Both the position numbers and the translations under genes were made by a program. Below are positions 21,960 to 34,613 of a stretch of DNA of 64,000 nucleotides, one piece after another. The notes beneath the pieces were generated by a model. The model was not told the origin of the DNA and ran no database searches. It saw only the letters and a list, made by a program, of their open reading frames with translations. How positions within the stretch are numbered: position 1 is the first letter of the stretch; each line of letters begins with the position of its first letter. Location of the stretch: NCBI RefSeq assembly GCF_031755915.1, contig NC_083382.1:12163001-12227000 (forward strand), given 5' to 3'. This DNA comes from Ziziphus jujuba (taxonomy: Eukaryota; Streptophyta; Magnoliopsida; Rosales; Rhamnaceae).

Positions 21960-22038
21960 GGTGGTCTGAGCCAGTGAGGACGCTGGATCCCAATGGGAAA
22001 GGATTGTGAAGTCTCACATCGGTTGGAAAGGGGAATGA
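21960..22038 (+). mobile_element. TRIM internal remnant and start of second LTR
   Basis: TCTGAGCCAGTGAGGACGCTGG matches the TRIM primer-binding-site region seen inverted at 59080-59138, with a small deletion that removed the LTR end and most of the binding site. TGTGAAGTCTCACATCGG then starts a second LTR, which is cut at 22038 by another giant LTR. Confidence 0.65.
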
Positions 22039-23852
22039 TGTCAGGACCCATCCAAAATTCCTCACTGGAACCTTAATCTCCCAGGGAAATACCACCGAAT
22101 CTCCCAACGAAAAATCCGACAGTATCTCCCCTAAGAGTTGAACTTACCACAATTTTACTGCACTGAAAAATACTTCTAGATACATCCTCTTATTCCTCCC
22201 ACCTTACTACAAAATATTATCACAAATTTCAGCACTTGAAAAATTAACAGGGAACCAGTGCACAATTAAATAAATAATCATCCAAATAGTATACAGAGCG
22301 TTATCAACTACAATTGAATATGAAATTTAGTACAATATAAGATGAAAAGAAATAATACAAGATAGAAAGGAAAGGAAAAGCTTCTTGGACTTTGGCAACG
22401 AACCAAGACGTCGAGTTCGCCCCCGGACAATCAACGTCGACTAACCTGGACCTAAGGGAACGAAATTTAAAAATATGAGATACTAATCATCTCAGTGAGT
22501 AACCCAATCTACTATACAATAATAATAATAATAAAAGGGTAAATAACTTAGTTAATTGATTAATAAGAAATAAGTAAATAAATAATAGGTAGTTAAAAAT
22601 AATATTTTCCTTCAAAACCCTCACGATTCACTCAGTTGGAAAAGTTCTATTTTTAAAACATTTTTGTAAAACCCAATATTTTATGCCCCAAAAATCTAGA
22701 AAATATTTAATTAATAATTTATAAATAAAAAACAATAAATTAATAATCCAAAAATTTTAGTGAGAAATAATTATAAAAAAATAAGCCTAATGACAAATAT
22801 TAAATTGGGAATAAAGTATTGTAAAAAATTAATACAAAAACACAATAAAATTTACATTAACAAAAATGATCCAAGAAATATTTAAATAAATAAAATAAAA
22901 CCAAATAATTAATAATAGAACTCAATTTCAAATGCCAAAACAATTTAATTTATAAAACACTATAAACAAACATTTTAATTTAAATAAAATTATAAAATAT
23001 TGTATGATTAAAATCACGTCGTGAAAACCATTTGATGCACCCACTATATACCAGTAGCGCCAACGGTACCCAGTATCCCAAGCACTGCCAGACAGGAGGT
23101 TAAAGAGAGAAACCGGCATACGGTAGCGTGGCGTCTCACCGCGCCGTTGCAAACAGGCATCCCGGCCATGGAGGGGCGGCCTACCCTCATCCGATGGCAA
23201 CCACAGGACAACCCCATAATCACTTGTGCGCTACTCACACCCACCTGTGCACTCACCACATCCACCTGCGTGCTAATCATATCCATGTATAGAGAACACC
23301 AGTACGTGTATGGTATATCTAAAAATGATAAAATCAATATATTTATTTTCAAATCTCAAAAATCTCATAAATACTACCGGGTTTATTCCATCCAACTAAA
23401 CCTGTAAATTTTCCACAATTCCTTTATAAATCATCGTCATAAATCCATCGCACAAATTCCATCAATTTCAAATCCATCAATGAAATTAACAATAATTTAA
23501 ATAAATATTCCTTTAATTCCTCAAAATTCAAAATATAATTAAATCACATAAAACTTCGAAAATTCATAAATCCATATAAATGCATTTTTATTGCTTGAAA
23601 TAAACTCACAATAATTTCAACAATAAATCAAAAATGTTAAAATCATAATTTCCTTAAATATCAAATTTTCATAAAATGAATTTCTATAATTTATCAAAAT
23701 CAAAATATGCTTTAATGCACATATACATTTCAATTTATTCAAATTGTGCCATCAAAATTTCAAATATAATTTTACTAAATATTTAACACATAAATATTAA
23801 ATCCAAACATTTAATTGTCCCAAAATAAATATAATATAACACATAAATATAA
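22039..23852 (-). mobile_element. Giant LTR, truncated by deletion into block 3
   Basis: Starts TGTCAGGACCCATCC (the inverted LTR end) and contains the inverted core at 23030-23215. It stops at about 23853, where gene-segment sequence equivalent to position 3236 begins at shared GTAAGTGAACA. One deletion removed the rest of this LTR, the TRIM, LTR-m and the first 1.25 kb of the block 3 gene segment. Confidence 0.78.
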
Positions 23853-24090
23853 TGTAAGTGAACAAGGTATGCAAACCATGGAATGTATTATTTTCAAGGA
23901 CGGCGTGAGGTATTGGCTAAGGGTTCCCGTACCAAGACTTAATATAGCTAAAGAGCGTAAACCCATATTAAGCATTTATAGTTTAGGTTTCCAACTAACT
24001 GATGTAATAGTGATATATAGCCAGCTCCAAATTCTTCCAATACTTGAGAATGGGTTGCTAACTCAGAATTAGGATCTGGAAAATTCAACA
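23853..24090 (-). pseudogene. LRR receptor-like protein fragment, block 3 (upstream part only)
   Basis: Matches 3237-3470 in block 1: only the portion upstream of the main LRR run survives, the repeats having been removed by the deletion junction at 23853. The reverse-strand open frame here (23815-24072) is a shadow. No functional product is possible. Confidence 0.7.
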
Positions 24091-24713
24091 ACAGTTGGGT
24101 TTAAAAGGCCAACTTACATGCTGCCAAATTTCCCTAGTATCTTGAAATGGAAAAAGTAAATGTTTCCCCTTATATGGTTTATATGACTGTCTCCTGCGTC
24201 AAAATTTCTCTTCGTACAAATAAAGAGGATCCTCCTACGGTATTCCTAATATGGTATTCCTGTAATCTGCACCGTTGCTTGGTTTAGATGAAATTTAACA
24301 TGATGTAAAAAAATGACATATAATAACCTGCTGGTGTGGGGGACTTCCCTAAAGGATTTGTTAGAAAAATATATTTATTAGGCTTTTATAGGTCAAATAT
24401 TTACAAATTATTTGATTTTCTTATTAAAATACATGCATGAATGAAAATAATACACTATCAATCAATGCTATCAAACGTGAAAATAAAAGCCAAGCAAAGT
24501 ACGGTGGAATATTAAAAAAAAAAAAAAAAAAAAAACTTGAATACTATTATTGGATGAAATAATTGTTTAATTGGCCACAAACAACAGCCTTGCATGATTA
24601 TCTTATTAGAAAACTAGTCCAATTACAGAACAGCGTCGTTCAGCTTGCTTTATTTATGTTTATATAATTTATTGGATTATAAAATCATTCAGTGAGAGAG
24701 TATGCAGAAGAGA
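24091..24713. other. Intergenic part of tandem segment, block 3
   Basis: AT-rich sequence shared with the other blocks, with a poly-A run of about 22 bases near 24513-24535. No gene is seen. Confidence 0.45.
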
Positions 24714-25091
24714 TCAGCAATAGCAGTGACATCTGTGACGGCCGCCTCTTAGTTTACATTCACCTCCTCTACAGTCTGGTTTGCAGAATGCGTCACATCT
24801 GCCATCATCATTTCCTGGTATACAAATTCCAAATTTCTCATTCTCAGTGCAACACACTGCAGCGTCCACTTTGTTGTATTCTGTTAAATAACCAAAAAGA
24901 AAAACAAAAATATGTGAAAATAAAGGATATTATCAAAATCCATAAAAATTAATTAACAAAAAGCAAAATATTAAAACTAAAACCAAAACATCCATTCATT
25001 AAATTGATATGCCAAGATGATACGCACCTATTGACAACACAAAGAATGCAACAAGAATCAGTACTGTCACATTAGCTTTGAACGTGGCCAT
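24714..25091 (-). CDS. Defensin-like secreted cysteine-rich peptide, copy 3 (two exons)
   Basis: Exon 1 is 25091-25028 (start MATFKANVTVLILVAFFV), exon 2 is 24880-24714, and the 147-nt GT-AG intron matches copy 2. The product is 76 residues: a signal peptide, then a domain with ten cysteines including CDAFC, GGEC and CHCYC, a defensin-like CSalpha-beta layout. It differs from copy 2 by a few residues, mostly in the signal peptide. The TATA-like CTATAAATT is at 25191-25199. Upstream of that, only about 300 bp of block sequence remain before LTR-m, the shortest upstream region among the intact copies. Copies 1 and 3 share the FKAN signal-peptide variant, agreeing with their shared flanking deletion. 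Antimicrobial or signalling role is inferred from the family only. Confidence 0.8.
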
Positions 25092-25190
25092 TTTTTTTTT
25101 TTTGTTTTCCAAACTCTTTGCTCTGAACTTGCAGATTAATTAATTTACAGAACAATTTCTCTATTTTGGTTGTCTTCGAATATTTAAATG

Positions 25191-25199
25191 AATTTATAG
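25191..25199 (-). promoter_or_regulatory. TATA-like element of DEFL copy 3
   Basis: CTATAAATT, 100 bp upstream of the start codon, as in copy 2. Confidence 0.45.
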
Positions 25200-25465
25200 A
25201 AAAAGAGATAGGAGACAAGGTTGGAAACTAGAAAGGAATAAAACGAAGCAGGTCACTAATTTTAGTAATAAATGCATAATAAGAGGAACTAAATAAAAAA
25301 AAAAAATACGTTCAAGATATAAGTGGTACCTTTTTTAAATTATTCAAAGCTAAATAATGAAAACCAATCGTTGATGAATCGTTGCAATTATCTAACAAAT
25401 CAACTAACATTTTCAATATTTAGAATATTAAGTTAATAATAATTTGTTGCTATTAGTATAGATAT

Positions 25466-26682
25466 ATGCCGTTTATTATATAATTTATGAAATTTACTAT
25501 ATATATCAATGGAATAATAAATAATAAGAGAATTATTTTAATTAGTTTAAAATATGTCAATTTGCATAGGCAATAAAATACATTAAATTTCATATTAAAA
25601 TCCAACATTGAAAGAATAATGAAAACATGAATAAATGCATTCAAATAATCAATTTCAGTAAGTAGAATAAATCAATTAAATAATACAAGAAATATTTAAA
25701 TCAATTTAAAACATCTATTTGAAATAAGTGGTAAAAATATAATAAAATCCATTTTAAATCAACGAATCAATTTAAATAATAAAATATGGTAAAATGTATT
25801 TTTAAAACATTAATACGAATAAATGATAAAAACATAATTAAATACATTTTAATTTTAAATACTCTTTTAAAACATTATTATTTTGGAAATCATATCGATA
25901 AAACCACTTGATGCACCAAACTATATACTAGTGACGTCCGAGGGTACCCAGCGTCCCAAGCACCACCTGATGGGGAAGTTAAAGAGAGAAACTTGCGTCT
26001 CGCTGCTTTAGCGTCCCAACAACATCGATGCTTATAACTACCATCCCGGCCATAGAAAGGGGTGACTATGGCCAATATATCAAACTTGCCTGCCCTTGGG
26101 TCCATAGCATCTCATGGGAGAGCATATAACTTGCATGCTTATCAACATATCACAAATACAGTACAGAATACAAGTACTATATGGTGCATCTAAGAGCCGG
26201 TAAAATCATATGTTTTCCAAATCTCGAATCTCATAAATACCATTTTCAAATCCATTAATCCACATCACCTTTAAACCATCATCATAAATGCAATCACTTA
26301 AAATCCATCAATGTAAAATATACCAAATTTCCTATGGCAATAAGTCAAACCCTTAGTATTTAAATGCATAAATATATTTTTGAAACATAACAATTTAATA
26401 CAATATTTTTCTCAAATCCTTAAAATCCAATTTAAATAAAAAAAATATCATTAAAACCACGTAAAATTCATGGATAATTAAATTTCCACAATTCACCAAT
26501 ACCATAAAATAAATTCCACAATTATTTCAATGCATAATAAATTTAAATGAATATTTTCCTTCAAATCCGCAAAATCAATTTGTATCAAAAATAATATTAA
26601 AACCTCATAAAATTCATATATTCTTAAAATCATATACACATTTATTATGCATCATAAATGCAACATTAAACTTAACAATAAA
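25466..26682 (-). mobile_element. LTR-m, left part (block 3/4)
   Basis: Starts at the same internal junction as 7768 and carries the core at 25905-26110. It is cut at 26683 by the fold-back LTR complex and resumes at 34098. About 970 bp of LTR-m (equivalent to 11796-12768) is missing across the insertion. Confidence 0.75.
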
Positions 26683-29556
26683 TGTCAGGACCCGTCCAGA
26701 ATTCCTCCCCGGAACCCTAGACAAGCCCTGATCCTAGGGAAATACCACCGAACCTTCCAACGGAAAATCCGGCAGCACCTCCCCTAAGGGTAGGACTAAC
26801 CAAAAATTACCTGCACTGGAAACACACTTCTATAAACATCCCCTTATTCCTCCCACAATACTACAAATTGAATCCATAAATTTACAGCACTTCAAAATAA
26901 TAATAGTAATTCAGTGCATAATAAATACATAAGTGTCCCATACAGTATACAGAGCTTCATGAAGTACTACTAAGTATAGAATACAACATGGATAAAAGAA
27001 ATATTACAACTGCAATAAAGGAAGAATAGGGTACTTCACGAACTAAGATAGTGATGAAGATCAAGTCCGCTCCCGATGAATACCGACAAACCTGGTACCT
27101 AGAGGAATGGAATTTAAAAATATGAGATGCTAATCATCTCAGTGAGTGACCCTATCTACTATACAATTATAATACCACGGTAGTAAAGCAGATAAATAAT
27201 AATTAATTGGAAATAATAATTTCTCTCAAAACCCTTACAATTCTCTCGGTTGGAAAAGTTCCATTTTTAAAACCTTTTCATAAAACCCTTTGTTCGTATT
27301 CCCGGAAAACCAAGACATCGATTAATTCACTAAATATCAAATAAAATATAATAAGTCAAGCATCCAAAATATTTAAAATCCCCAATCAAATAAATACCAG
27401 AAACAGTAATAATTATATTTTTAATTCCAATACGATTTCAAAATATTTATTTTAAAATCCCAATTCTGAAAATCACTTGATGCACCCACTATATACCAGT
27501 GGCGCCAACAGTATCCAGCGTCCCAAGGTACCGCCGGACAGAAGGTCATAGAGAAAAACCGGCATACGGTCGCGTGGCGTCCCACCGCGCCGCTGCTAAC
27601 TGGTGTCCCGGCCATGGAGGGGCGGCCTACCCTCATCCGATGGCAACCACAGGACAACCTCATAAAATCACCTGCGCGCTACTCACACCCACCTGTGCGC
27701 TAATCACATCCGTGTGCACACTAACCATATCACATATAACCAGAACACCAGTACGTGTACGGTGCATCTAAAAATCATAAATCAATACATCTCAAGATTT
27801 CAAATTTTCCATAAATATACTGGGTTTATTCCAACCAATTAAACCCGGAAGTTCTCTACAATTTCTTTATAATCAACGACATAAATTCCATGAATTTCAA
27901 ATCCACCAACTCCCAAATCCACCAATTTAAATATCCCAATTTTTTCCAATAACATAAATAATTCTTGAAATATAATAATTAAATCACATAATATTCCATG
28001 GGCATACCTTCTAAAAATTGAAGTCACCAACATAAACAAATATTTTCCTTGAAATATTTGAAAATCAATCATGCCCAAAATAATATTAAAACCACAAGAA
28101 TTTCAAAATTCTCAAGACCATGAAATAATTTCCACATGGCATAAATTTATATAATGCATATTTTCTTTAATCAAAATAAATTCACCAATAATTTCCACAA
28201 TAAATCAATTAAATATTTGGCACATAGAATATAATTTCCAAATATTCAAATCACACATAATATTCACAAATTTAATTCCCGAAATTAATTTGACGGTGGG
28301 TCACTCACTTGGAGCACGCAGTTAAACTACGATCCACTATGGGATCAATTCCACGACTCACCCGTGCTCCTAGAACACAATTCACACATAGTCAAATAAA
28401 TTAATATTTTAATCGGGTAAATAATACCCGGTACCCGGGGGGGTCAAACACAAACGTTATCCAAAATAGTCGAATAATATACTGAATCGAAGCTTGAGCA
28501 ACGAGGATTACAAATCTGGTCTCCATCGACCCCAATTCCGCCGGAGGTGGCCGAAATTTGGCCGGAAAGCTTCGGCCGGTTTTGATTCCTTCCCATCTCA
28601 CAAACCACTTCGAATTTTGGAAATTGGAGGCCATATTTGGACTTAGAGGACCCAAAATAGGGGGAGAGGGGTGGCAATTTGGACTGGGCTGGCCGGAAAA
28701 CACAAGAAAAAAGGAGAGAGAAAATTTCCGGCCGGCGGCTTCTCCTGCCCGAGCTCGCCTCCTCCCTCCGCTCATCACTGGCCGGCGCATGTAGGCAATG
28801 GGTGGCCAGAGAAAGAAAAACACGGTGAGGCCGAGAGGGAGAAAGGAAAGGAAAAGAAGAAGGAGAAGAAAAGGAAGAAGAAGAAGAAGAAGAAGAAGGG
28901 CCCGTGCCCTTTTTTCCCACGTGGGGAAAAGAAAAAAAGAAAAAGAAAAAGAAAAAGAAAAAGGAAAATAAAAAGAAATAAATTAAAATTAATTAAATAA
29001 TATTAATAATAATATTATTATTTAAAATAATAATAAAATAATATGATATTACACATGGTTGACATGTGGCTTCTCAACATGGTGACACATGGTCACCTTT
29101 ATTAAGTCACACGTGGCACATCGTTACACGTTTAAAAATAATATTAAAATAATGCAGTATTTAAAAAAAACTCTACAGGTCCATAACTTTCAAACCACAT
29201 GTCCAAATCGGACGTGCCGCTAGTATACGGACTTGTATCAACGAGCACTTCACAACCATACATGAGTCAACGCTCAACTTTGCATGAATAAAAAGTCAAC
29301 TCCGACACCCCTTGGACAGTTTGGACCATAACTTGTTTTGCTCATAACTTTCAAACCGTAGCTCTGTTTTCAACGTGCTAGTAGTCTACAAACTCGTGCC
29401 AACGTATACTTCGTAATAGTACCTCAGTCAACCTAGGATTCCAACCGAAACAAAAAGTCAACTTTAACCCCTTGGTCAACGGTCAAAGTCAACGGTCAAC
29501 AGTCAACCTCGATCAACTTGCAAAAATTCCGACATGGTTCGGGACGGGGTGTTACA
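26683..29556 (-). mobile_element. Giant LTR, left arm of fold-back Ty3/gypsy complex
   Basis: Starts TGTCAGGACCCGTCC and ends GACGGGGTGTTACA (2,874 bp), so it is a complete LTR in minus orientation. It is followed directly by ACCTTCCCCCCTTAC, the inverted polypurine tract, so this is a 3' LTR with internal sequence attached. The core is at 27475-27655 and inverted W-boxes are at 29440-29520. The reverse-strand tract 28401-28920 and the AAG/AAAAAG repeats (28855-28975) give long low-complexity frames. Confidence 0.9.
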
Positions 29557-30685
29557 ACCTTCCCCCCTTACAAAAATTTCATCCTCGAAATTTCTTACGT
29601 CACTGAAACGCATAAGAACATCAGTCGCGGATTTGTGCCTCGAGCTTCCACGTCGCTTTCTCTACTAGATTAATTCACCATGAGACTTTGACCTGAGAAA
29701 TTAGTCTTATTGACCCATACGCATTCTTCATGACTTAAAATCTGCAATGGTCACTCCTTACATGACAGGTCTTCGATGTCCTTTCGTAGTAACAACATGT
29801 GAATTACGCTGCATGCCGATGTCTGCTTTCCCAAAAATATTAACTTGCATACCACAAAACCAATTCTTCCAATAACCCTGTAGAACCAATGTAACAAGAA
29901 CTTGGCTTTCTCTATCAACCAAAGCGTACGATTCTCTTCTACGGAGATAATTTCAGAAAACTCAATCTCGGATTTTGAATTCAACATCTCTTCCATGCAT
30001 GTCGGCTTAACTCATTTGTCGATTTCTGAGTGGGTTCCAAACTCTCTCGGATGACTTCCGCCTTATTCGTAGTCATTCGCAGCACCGAACTCCACAGTGT
30101 TGAAGTGAAGTAGGTAAGGAGAAGCACCGTACGACAACCAACGTGAATTGGATGCGAACACCTACAAATGACTACGAATAAGGCGAAAGTCTTCCGAGCG
30201 AGTTTGGAAGCTGCTCAAGATCAACAAATGAGTTAATCCGACGTGCATGGAAAAGATGTTGAGTTCGAAGTCCAAGATTAAGTTTTGAGATTATCTCCGT
30301 ATAAGAGAATCGTATGCTTTGGTTGACCGAGAGGGCCAAGTTCTTGTTACATTGATTCTACAGGGTCATTGGAAGAATTGGTTTTGTGGCATGCAAGTTA
30401 GTATTTTCGGGAAAGCAAACATCGGTATGCAACGTAACTCATGTGTTGGTGCTACGAAAGGACATCGAATAGCTGTCAGGTAAAGAGCGACCAGTGCAGA
30501 TTTTTAAGTCATGAAGAATGCGTATGGGTCAATAAGACTATTTTCTCAGACCAAAAGTGTTGTGGTGAATTAATCTAGTCGAGGAAGCGACGTGGAAGCT
30601 CTCGCACAAATCTACAATCAATATTCGTATGCGTTTCAGCGATGTAAGAAATTTCGAGGACGAATTTTTTGTAAGGGGGGAAGGT
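29557..30685. repeat. Near-palindrome of two Ty3/gypsy pol 3' ends
   Basis: The left arm (29557 to about 30085) is the reverse complement of the right arm (about 30165-30685), with a spacer of about 80 bp. Both arms end at the LTRs with AAGGGGGGAAGGT, a polypurine tract, preceded by the GTAAGAAATTTCGAGGACG motif usual just before plant Ty3/gypsy 3' LTRs. Left-arm translation (minus, 29996-29751) gives YRVIGRIGFVVCKL and HMLLLRKDIEDLS, resembling the GPY/F-type module at the integrase C-terminus. Both arms are decayed and coding is lost. The rest of gag-pol and any 5' LTR are absent. Confidence 0.85.
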
Positions 30686-33600
30686 TGTAACACCCCGTCC
30701 CGAACCATGTCGGAATTTGTGCACATTGATCGAGGTTGACTGTTGACTTTGATCGTTGACTGAAGGGGTCAAAAGTTGACTTTTTACCCGGATGGAATTC
30801 TAGGTTGACTGAGGTACCGTTACGAAGTACACGTTGGCATGAGTTCGTAGACTAGTAGCACGTTGAAAACGGAGCTACGGTTTGAAAGTTATGAGCAAAA
30901 CAAGTTGAGGTTCAAACTGTCCAAGGGGTGCCAGAGTTGACTTTTTACTTATGGGGAAATGAGCTTTGACTTATACATGGTTGCGAAGTGCTCGTCGATA
31001 CGAGTTCACAAACTAGCGGCACGCTTAAAACGGACATCCGGTTAAAAAGTTATGGACACGTGAAGTTTGCCGGATACCGTAATATTGTAATGTTTTTGGG
31101 TCGATGAACAGTGAAATACCATGTGTCGTCACTTGATTGGTCCACGTGGATGAACAGTGCCACCACTGTGGCTTTTATTTGACAAAAATCTCAGGGAAGA
31201 GAGAGAAAGAGAGAGAGGAGAGAGAGAGATAGAGAAACCGACCGGCCACCAGAATCTTCAAATTTTCCGATCAATTCTCGTTACACGCGCCGGCCAGACG
31301 GAAGCCCCTCCCCATTTTCGGCTAAACCCCAAAATTTCACGGCCGTTGGTCGCCGGACGTGCCCGGATCGAGGCACCGAAGCTCGGCGGTGATTTTTCCC
31401 TCCACCGCCGGCCACCGCCGTTTGACCCCTTTCCAGCCGTTTTTCGGCCACACGCGCCAGCCACCCCTCACCACCTCCTCATTTCCGACCAGCCCACCAA
31501 ATTTCACGGCCACCGGACCTCTAACGCATCGGGATCGGAGCATTTTCTGGCGAGGGGCCGAAAATCTTCAAACCCCTATTTCTCCGCCGTTCGGCCTCCG
31601 TTTGCCTCACCGTCAGTCCCGTTGGAATCCTCTCCCCTCGATCTACAAAATTGCCAAAAATCTCAACCAACGGCCACCGCACCCGCCGTCGCCGGCGACG
31701 ATTGCCGGTGACCGCCGCAGCTCACCGGAAGTTACTGTTCCGGCGAGTACCCAGTCGCACTGCCGGTCCTTGTCCACTGTGTTCGACCTCCTGAACCCGA
31801 ATCTGGCATCCTTTTCCGCCAATTCACAATGGTTTGGGAGAATTGAGGAGTCGAAACCTGAAAGCTTTCCGACAAGATTCCGGCCACCTCGGGTCCGATC
31901 ACCGGAAAGTAAGACCGAATCCGTGATCCTCATCACTCAAGCTTCGATTCAGTATATAACTCGTAACTTTTAGTTGTCGTTGTGTTCGCTCCCCGGGTAC
32001 CCATTTGGGAATTACCCGATTAAAATATTAATATATTTGGTTGGTGTACTGTGGATGTTTTAGGTGTACGTACGAGTAGTGGAGTTGATCCTGCGAAGGA
32101 TCTTAGCTGATTTACGCGCTTAAGGTGAGTGACCCACCTTCAAAAATATTTTGGGCAATTAATTATGTTTAATTGGTATTTAAATTATGCTCATGTGGTA
32201 CAATTTAGTTATGGTTTTATTGTGATTTAATTTAATTATTATGCATGAGCAAAGTATATTTCGATAATAGTCATACGTGGTTTTAAGTATTATTTTTTGG
32301 GCATAATTGGGTTAAATATTTTATGAAAATATTTGTTTAAATTGGTGGTTTAATTTTATAAATTATGCTCGCAGTATTTTAATTGTTGAACCTCGTATTA
32401 CGATAAAAATTATGGTTTTATTTGTTATCGATGTTTTCGTACTGGTTTGTTAAATAAAAATGTGTGGGATGGTAAGTGTGAAAATTTAATATATTTCCCA
32501 CGGTAATTTTGGAAAGAACGGTACGGTTGATTTAATAATTATTTTAGACGCACTCATACAGTATTGGTGTTCTGGTATATGTACACGTGGTTTAGCGCGC
32601 AAGTATTATGTGGTTTAGCGCGCAAGTATTGTGTCTCCCGTGGTTGCCATTGGACCGTGGGTAGGCAAGTTTGATATTGGCCACAGCTGCCCCACCCTTG
32701 GCCGAGATGACGGTTTCAGCAGCAGTACTGTCGGGACGCCGAAGTGCCGTTTGCAAGTTTCTCTCTTTAATCTCTCCGCCAGTCGGTGCTCCGGACACTG
32801 GGTATCGGAGGGCATCACCAGTATATGGTGTGGTGCGTCAAGTGTAATTTTCGGATAAAGTTTCAAACCCCAAAGGTGTTCAAAAATTATTTATTATAAT
32901 TTATTACATTTTAATTATATATTAGGGTATTTATTTATTTATTTATTGTTTATCAAATGTTTGATCCCTTGGTTTTCGGGAAGTACGAATATCGGGTTTT
33001 GTGAAATCGTTTCAAAAGGGAACATTTCCAACGGAGTGATTGGTGAGAGTTTTGAGGAAAAATTATCATTTCCAACTGTTATTATTTATTTATTAATTGT
33101 TGGTATTAATTCAATTCCCTTATTTGTTATATTATTATTATTATTATCATTAAAAGTGTTCAGTAGTACCTTTATAGACGTTCTTCCGGAGCGAACCAAT
33201 TCTCCGCTGCTATCATGTTTCGAGAAGTACCTTTGTACTCATTCATTTTAGTTGTATTATTTCTTTCATCTTTGTTGTATTTTTGTTGATTAGAACTTCA
33301 AAAAGCTCTGTATACTATTTGGACACTTATGTTTTATTTATGCACTGGGCTGCTGTTATTGTTGTGAAGTGCTGTAAATTATGGAACAACTTGTAGTTTT
33401 GCGGGAGGAATAAGGGGGTGAATATAGAAGTGTGTTTTCAGTGTAGGTAATTTTTGGTAAGTCCTACCCTTAGGGGAGGTGCTGCCGGATTTTCCGTTAG
33501 AAGGTTCGGTGGTATTTCCCTGGGATCAGGGCTTGTCTAGGGTTCCGGGGAGGAATTCTGGGCAGGTCCTGACACCTTATTTGTTATATTATTATTATTA

Positions 33601-34097
33601 TTAATATTAAAAGCGTTCAGTAGCTAGGGTCGCTCACTGAGATAATTAGCATCTCACGTTTTTAAATTCCGTTCCTTTAGGTGCAAGGGGTGGTAGACGT
33701 TCTTCCGGGGCGAACCAATTCTCCGCCGCTATCGTGTTTCGAGAAGGACTTTTGTATTCGTTCATTTCAGTTGTATTATTTCTTTCATCTTTGTTGTATT
33801 TTCTATTGAATAGCACTTCATGAAGCTCTGTATACTATTATGGACACTTATGTTTTATTTATGCACTGGATTACTGTTATTCTTATGAAGTGCTGTAAAG
33901 TTGTGGAATCAAATTGTAGTATTGTGGGAGGAATAAGGGGATGATTATAGAAGTGTGTTTTCAGTGCAGGTAATTTTTGGTAAGTCCTACCCTTAGGGGA
34001 GGTGCTGCCGGATTTTCCGTTGGAAGGTTCGGTGGTATTTCCCTGGGATCAGGGCTTGGCTAGGGTTCCGGGGAGGAATTCTGGACGGGTCCTGACA
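30686..34097 (+). mobile_element. Giant LTR, right arm of fold-back complex, with duplicated end
   Basis: Starts TGTAACACCCCGTCCC after the polypurine tract. A first complete end CCTGACA falls at 33574. The last part is then repeated: 33118-33574 and 33575-34097 both begin CCTTATTTGTTATATTATT and both end in GGTCCTGACA. The first copy lacks about 65 bp present in the second (the GGGTCGCTCACTGAGATAAT region). The core is at 32625-32843. No target duplication flanks the whole complex 26683-34097. Confidence 0.88.
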
Positions 34098-34613
34098 TCT
34101 CCCCTCCTTCTCTCTCCTTCTCGTCCAATCAAAATACCTGTGGGTGCCATTGTGCACTCACAAGTTGGCCCAAAAATGTGACATGTGGCACAGTTCATTG
34201 GACAATGCATGTTAAATGATGTTTTAGAAAAACTTTGTAGTTTCGCAACTTTCTAACCAAAGGTCCAAATTAGGCGTGCCACTAGTCTATGAACTCATCT
34301 TGACGAGTACTTTACAACGACACACGAGTTAAAGAAAAATTTCGTCAAAAGAAAAAGCCAAACTTGACACCCTCGAACAGTTTGGACTGCATCTTTTTTT
34401 GCTCATATCTATCAAACCGTAGCTTCGTTTTCAATGTACTACTAGTCTATTGACTTGGGTCAATGCGTATTTTGCAATGGTGCCTTGGTCAATGCAAAAT
34501 TCTATCCCGATAAAAAAGCAAATTTATCCCTTCTCGGCCAATGGTGGTCAAACCCAACCAATCTTGGTCAACGTGAAGAAAAATTCCGGTGTACTTTTGG
34601 ATGTGGTGTTATA
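34098..34613 (-). mobile_element. LTR-m, right end (block 3/4)
   Basis: Resumes LTR-m at the equivalent of 12769 (TCTCCCCTCCTTCTCTC) and runs to its terminus, here mutated to GGATGTGGTGTTATA. The next bases are TGTTTGC, preserving the TGTTT target duplication. Confidence 0.78.

Noticed and set aside
28671..29000. Lys/Arg-rich frame of 109 codons
   Set aside because: Product of AAG and AAAAAG repeats in the LTR; no protein family.
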